A DNA stretch of 6,723 bases from an uncultured Erythrobacteraceae bacterium (GTDB taxonomy: Bacteria; Pseudomonadota; Alphaproteobacteria; Sphingomonadales; Sphingomonadaceae), in contig CATMNW010000147.1 in assembly GCA_950071875.1 (NCBI GenBank), positions 1 through 6,723 on the forward strand, in the 5' to 3' direction. The position numbers and the translations under genes were made by a program. The notes beneath the pieces were generated by a model. That model made no database searches, was not told the origin of the DNA, and saw nothing but the letters and a program-made list of their open reading frames with translations. This document shows positions 5,767 through 6,723 of the stretch, one piece after another (position 1 is the stretch's first letter; the number at the start of each line of letters is the position of its first letter).

Positions 5767-6723
5767 ATGGCTCGGAAATTCTTCGGCACCGATGGCATTC
5801 GCGGACGCACCAACGAAGGCGTGATGACTGCTGCCACCGCCATGCGCGTAGGCCAGGCCGCGGGCACGCATTTCCTGCGAGGCGGGCATCGGCACCGGGT
5901 CGTTATCGGCAAGGACACGCGCCTTTCCGGCTACATGATGGAAAGCGCGCTGGTGGCGGGCTTCACCAGCGTGGGCATGGACGTGATCATGACCGGCCCG
6001 TTGCCGACGCCCGCAATCGCCCTTCTCACTCGGGAAATGCGCGCGGATCTCGGCGTGATGATTTCCGCCAGCCACAACCCGTTCGAAGACAATGGGATCA
6101 AGCTGTTCGGACCCGACGGGTACAAACTGTCCGATGATGCGGAGGCCGCAATCGAGCGACTTCTGGAGCAGGAGCCATTGCTGGTACAGTCCGAACGTAT
6201 CGGCCGCGCACGCCGGATCGAGGATGCACGTGGCCGCTACATCCATGCCGTGAAGCAATCGGTTGCATCGGACATCCGGTTCGACGGGCTGAAGGTGGTG
6301 GTCGATTGCGCCAACGGCGCTGCCTACCAGGTCGCGCCCAGTGCGATCTGGGAACTGGGCGCGGAAGTGATTGCCATGGGCGTCAGGCCCAACGGTCTGA
6401 ACATAAATGACGGCGTCGGCTCAACGCACCTTGACGCCGTCCAGCAACGCGTTGTGGAAGATGGCGCTGACCTTGGCATTGCCCTGGATGGCGATGCCGA
6501 CCGCCTGATCGTGATCGACGAGAAGGGCCGGACCGTCGACGGCGACCAGATCATGGCGCTGATCGGCAGCCGCTGGGCCAGAGATGGGCGCCTGAAAGGC
6601 GGCGGCGTGGTGGCCACAGTCATGTCCAACCTAGGGCTGGAGCGGTTTCTTGCCAGTCATGGACTGAACCTTGTTCGAACCCAGGTTGGCGACCGCTACG
6701 TGCTCGGCGCCATGAAATCGGGT
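5767..6723 (+). CDS. glmM: Phosphoglucosamine mutase (5' part, cut by the window end)
   Basis: It interconverts glucosamine-6-phosphate and glucosamine-1-phosphate, supplying UDP-N-acetylglucosamine for peptidoglycan and lipopolysaccharide. The 319 residues seen are the first three quarters or so of a protein that is normally about 445. The N-terminus ARKFFGTDGIRG (2-13) is the GlmM hallmark. The catalytic phosphoserine is S102 in ISASHNP (99-105). The magnesium-binding loop DGDADR has D241, D243 and D245. The sugar-specificity loop and phosphate-binding C-terminal domain lie beyond the edge. The frame is open to base 6723 with no stop. The ATG at 5767 has an AGGAG SD (5751-5755) eleven bases upstream, slightly long but acceptable, and gives the exact family N-terminus. 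It is a housekeeping gene, divergent from sodB, with no evident functional tie to the stress locus. Confidence 0.96.
   Translation, partial: MARKFFGTDGIRGRTNEGVMTAATAMRVGQAAGTHFLRGGHRHRVVIGKDTRLSGYMMESALVAGFTSVGMDVIMTGPLPTPAIALLTREMRADLGVMISASHNPFEDNGIKLFGPDGYKLSDDAEAAIERLLEQEPLLVQSERIGRARRIEDARGRYIHAVKQSVASDIRFDGLKVVVDCANGAAYQVAPSAIWELGAEVIAMGVRPNGLNINDGVGSTHLDAVQQRVVEDGADLGIALDGDADRLIVIDEKGRTVDGDQIMALIGSRWARDGRLKGGGVVATVMSNLGLERFLASHGLNLVRTQVGDRYVLGAMKSG

Noticed and set aside
5590..6258. Long N-terminal extension of the sodB frame
   Set aside because: The upstream part is antisense to glmM and unlike any SOD sequence. The ATG at 5589 has an SD and the family N-terminus.

Overview
The window is a compact, GC-rich stretch of an alphaproteobacterial chromosome. 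It carries the core general stress response (GSR) locus of that class: phyR, a sensor histidine kinase, nepR and the ECF sigma factor ecfG. These are followed by an AI-2E-family membrane protein, an Fe-type superoxide dismutase (sodB) and the 5' part of glmM. Gene content, order and protein sequence suggest Sphingomonadales, probably an Erythrobacter-like genus. That placement is inference from recognition, not from a search.

Layout. Positions 1-107 hold the phyR leader, with a textbook EcfG-type promoter (GGAAC-N16-CGTT, 53-77) and a strong Shine-Dalgarno (SD). phyR runs 108-902 (+). A perfect 14-bp bidirectional terminator (924-955) separates it from the converging CHASE/HWE histidine kinase (1008-2609, -; probably translated from further upstream, near 2684). 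The 2610-2865 intergenic region is a divergent control region. It holds a second GGAAC-N16-CGTT promoter (2760-2784) driving nepR (2866-3057), whose stop overlaps the ecfG start (3057-3662). An AI-2E family transporter (3722-4900) follows with no terminator in between. A terminator at 4919-4956 sits between it and the convergent sodB (4978-5589, -). sodB is divergent from glmM (5767 to the window edge, +, truncated).

How the genes work together, from established knowledge of this pathway: NepR holds the sigma factor EcfG inactive. The membrane kinase sets the phosphorylation state of the PhyR receiver domain. Phosphorylated PhyR uses its sigma-like domain to sequester NepR and free EcfG. EcfG then transcribes from GGAAC/CGTT promoters, which here lie in front of both phyR and nepR-ecfG and predict positive autoregulation.

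The less expected observations concern expression signals. The kinase has no ATG/GTG/TTG that would include its full first membrane segment, but it has a CTG with a well-placed SD. nepR lacks a good SD of its own but is preceded by a 19-codon reading frame whose stop overlaps its start (ATGA). I see no mobile elements, CRISPR arrays, tRNAs or rRNAs, and no wholly new system.
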